A DNA stretch of 64,000 bases from contig NZ_FNZR01000003.1 of the NCBI RefSeq assembly GCF_900109365.1, positions 682,001-746,000 on the forward strand, read 5' to 3'. This DNA is from Parapedobacter koreensis. Its GTDB lineage: Bacteria; Bacteroidota; Bacteroidia; Sphingobacteriales; Sphingobacteriaceae. The notes under the pieces were generated by a model. The model was not told where the DNA came from. It saw only the letters and a list, made by a program, of their open reading frames with translations, and ran no database searches. The stretch's first letter is position 1. Each line of letters starts with the position of its first letter. Position numbers and translations under genes: made by a program. Positions 62,733-64,000 of the stretch are shown piece by piece.

Positions 62733-63583
62733 TGAATATCAAAAAGAGAAAAGCTGAAGAGGTTGTTTTTAAGGCATTGATGGTGAGTGCCTGCGTGGTG
62801 GTCAGCTCAAGTTTGTTTTTGATTGTCGGTACCATTGTAGCCAAAGGGCTACCCTACCTTTCGTGGGACATGGTTTCCAAAGTACCTCAGGGTGGTTTCT
62901 ACATTGGTAAGGAGGGCGGTGTGCTCAATGCCATCATCGGGTCGCTTTATTTAGCTGGCGGTGCTACGGTACTCGGACTGCTGCTTAGCATTCCCATTTC
63001 CATCTACCTCAATATTTACCTGAAAAGCGGGAGTCCGCTAAGTAAGTCAGCCAAGCTGGCTTATGATGTCCTGTTTGGCATCCCATCAATTGTATATGGC
63101 GCTTTTGCATTTAGTATCATGATCTGGTTAGGTGTCCGTGCATCATTGTTCGGGGGTATTATAGCCGTGACGTTATTGATTATCCCGATATTGGTGCGTA
63201 CCTTGGACGAGGTGATTACGACGGTGCCCAAGGAGCTCAAGCATGCTGCCTTGTCTTTGGGGGCTACCCGTTGGGAAGCGGCAAAAGTTATCCTCCGGCA
63301 GATCAAGCCCGGAATTTATACAGCCATACTCTTGGCCTTTGGCCGTGGCATCGGCGATGTGGCTTCCGTACTGTTCACTGCAGGCTTTAGCGACAACATA
63401 CCGAAATATATTGATGAGCCCGCGGCGACATTGCCGTTAGCGATATTTTTTCAATTGGGCAGCCCCATCCCTGAAGTACAAGGACGGGCATATGCATCTG
63501 CGCTTATTCTCACCATCATCATCCTGGCGATTGTAATCGTATCGCACGTCCTTGCTGCTAAACAGACTAAACATAAAATCTAA
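62732..63583 (+). CDS. pstA: Phosphate ABC transporter permease PstA
   Basis: 283 aa, six helices, partner of PstC in the channel. The EAA loop is LDEVITTVPKELKHAALSLGATRWEAAKVILRQIKPGI (about 150-188), then FGRGIGDVASVLFTAGFSDNIP. Its ATG shares one base with the pstC stop (TAATG) and its own stop shares one base with the pstB start in the same way. The gene order S-C-A-B is the standard one. Confidence 0.94.
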   Translation: MNIKKRKAEEVVFKALMVSACVVVSSSLFLIVGTIVAKGLPYLSWDMVSKVPQGGFYIGKEGGVLNAIIGSLYLAGGATVLGLLLSIPISIYLNIYLKSGSPLSKSAKLAYDVLFGIPSIVYGAFAFSIMIWLGVRASLFGGIIAVTLLIIPILVRTLDEVITTVPKELKHAALSLGATRWEAAKVILRQIKPGIYTAILLAFGRGIGDVASVLFTAGFSDNIPKYIDEPAATLPLAIFFQLGSPIPEVQGRAYASALILTIIILAIVIVSHVLAAKQTKHKI

Positions 63584-64000
63584 TGACACCACATCCACTC
63601 ATACGTGTGCGGGATTTGAATGTGCATATTGACGACCATCATATCCTCAAACACATCAACATCAATATTCCCGATAAAAGCGTGACCTCCATTATCGGCC
63701 CTTCGGGCTGTGGCAAAACGACTTTACTAAAGACGTTCAATCGGTTGCTGGACGATACGGCTAATGTCAAGGTGACCGGCAGTGTGCTGGTACATGACGA
63801 AGATATCTATGCCCCGCATGCTGAAGTGACGCATATCCGCAAAAAAATGGGACTCCTCTCGCAACGACCCTTTCCATTGCCCATGTCCATCTATGACAAT
63901 GTCGCCTACGGCCCAAGGATACACGGTATACGGAAAAAATCGGAACTGGATAGTATTGTGGAACAACAGCTAAAAGATACCGGTCTTTGGGAAGAAGTGA
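63583..64000 (+). CDS. pstB: Phosphate ABC transporter ATPase PstB, N-terminal part
   Basis: Starts at ATG 63583 and runs open to the window end (139 codons). It opens LIRVRDLNVHIDDHHILKHIN, with Walker A GPSGCGKTTLLKTFNRL near 42-58 and the Q-loop MGLLSQRPFPLPMSIYDNVAYGPRIHG, the PstB-specific form. Signature and Walker B lie beyond the window. A phoU gene would be expected next. Confidence 0.93.
   Translation, partial: MTPHPLIRVRDLNVHIDDHHILKHININIPDKSVTSIIGPSGCGKTTLLKTFNRLLDDTANVKVTGSVLVHDEDIYAPHAEVTHIRKKMGLLSQRPFPLPMSIYDNVAYGPRIHGIRKKSELDSIVEQQLKDTGLWEEV

Noticed and set aside
1-64000. CRISPR arrays, tRNA or rRNA genes, transposases, integrases, prophage genes
   Set aside because: No regularly spaced repeats, no T-loop-like tRNA sequence in any gap, and no recognisable mobile-element protein was seen on either strand.

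Overview
The window is a 64 kb chromosomal segment of a free-living member of Bacteroidota, most likely family Sphingobacteriaceae; genus cannot be fixed from sequence alone. The evidence is a FecR/SusC/SusD glycan-uptake locus, a short (286 aa) primary sigma factor of the Bacteroidota type, and many intergenic copies of the Bacteroidota -7 promoter box TAnnTTTG in place of a TATAAT box. I saw no rRNA, tRNA, CRISPR array, prophage, integrase or insertion sequence. Gene density is high and gaps are short; no gene-free stretch exceeds 300 bases.

Layout. 1-7.6 kb: the end of a FecR-like anti-sigma factor, a SusC-like TonB-dependent transporter broken by one in-frame TGA, SusD, a DUF1080 protein and a GH140-like (DUF4038) hydrolase. 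7.7-10.9 kb (minus): a TonB-dependent receptor plus DUF4249 lipoprotein pair. 10.9-16.1 kb (plus): an AlkC-type DNA glycosylase with an Ig-like tail, split proton-translocating transhydrogenase pntAA-pntAB-pntB, and glucokinase. 16.1-23.5 kb: an ABC exporter, an FG-GAP protein, a PorT-like barrel and a membrane-anchored coiled-coil protein, a metallophosphoesterase and a xylose-isomerase-like TIM barrel protein. 23.6-30.8 kb (minus): a Zn/Cd-type P-ATPase and a HAD-TauE-pxpB-pxpC-pxpA-permease operon for 5-oxoproline. 30.8-36.4 kb (minus): a copper operon (Cu P-ATPase, small HMA protein, HMA-DUF3347 protein, multicopper oxidase fused to an outer-membrane barrel). 36.6-42.9 kb: M16 peptidase, rpoD, fmt and an FtsX/LolE-type permease. 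43-49.2 kb (plus): an NtrC-type regulator, serC-serA and lysC-lysA. 49.3-53.5 kb: a four-gene signalling operon (169 aa protein, 7TM protein, histidine kinase, LuxR-type regulator), rnhA, a zinc-less sirtuin and a small conserved-looking protein. 53.6-60.7 kb (minus): a complete assimilatory sulfate-reduction operon. 60.8-64 kb (plus): pstSCAB, cut by the window end.

How the genes work together. The sulfur operon takes sulfate to APS (CysDN), APS to sulfite (CysH with a 4Fe-4S cysteine set) and sulfite to sulfide (siroheme reductase with a C-terminal HEPN domain), and carries its own siroheme genes (CobA-like and Met8-like). The 172-base leader in front of it is the most interesting regulatory object here: a promoter, a 16-codon leader ORF with one Cys codon, a 10-base antiterminator arm starting right after the leader stop codon, and an intrinsic terminator 28 bases before the first gene. 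The geometry fits cysteine-responsive transcription attenuation.

Other points worth attention are the NRAMP-like permease in the pxp operon that lacks the NRAMP metal ligands, the oxidase-barrel fusion, a 7TM protein encoded with a kinase that lacks a sensor domain, a perfect 17-bp inverted repeat at the serC promoter, paired repeats in the copper promoter, and the nonsense codon in susC. Functions are assigned from recognisable motifs and gene order; no database search was run.
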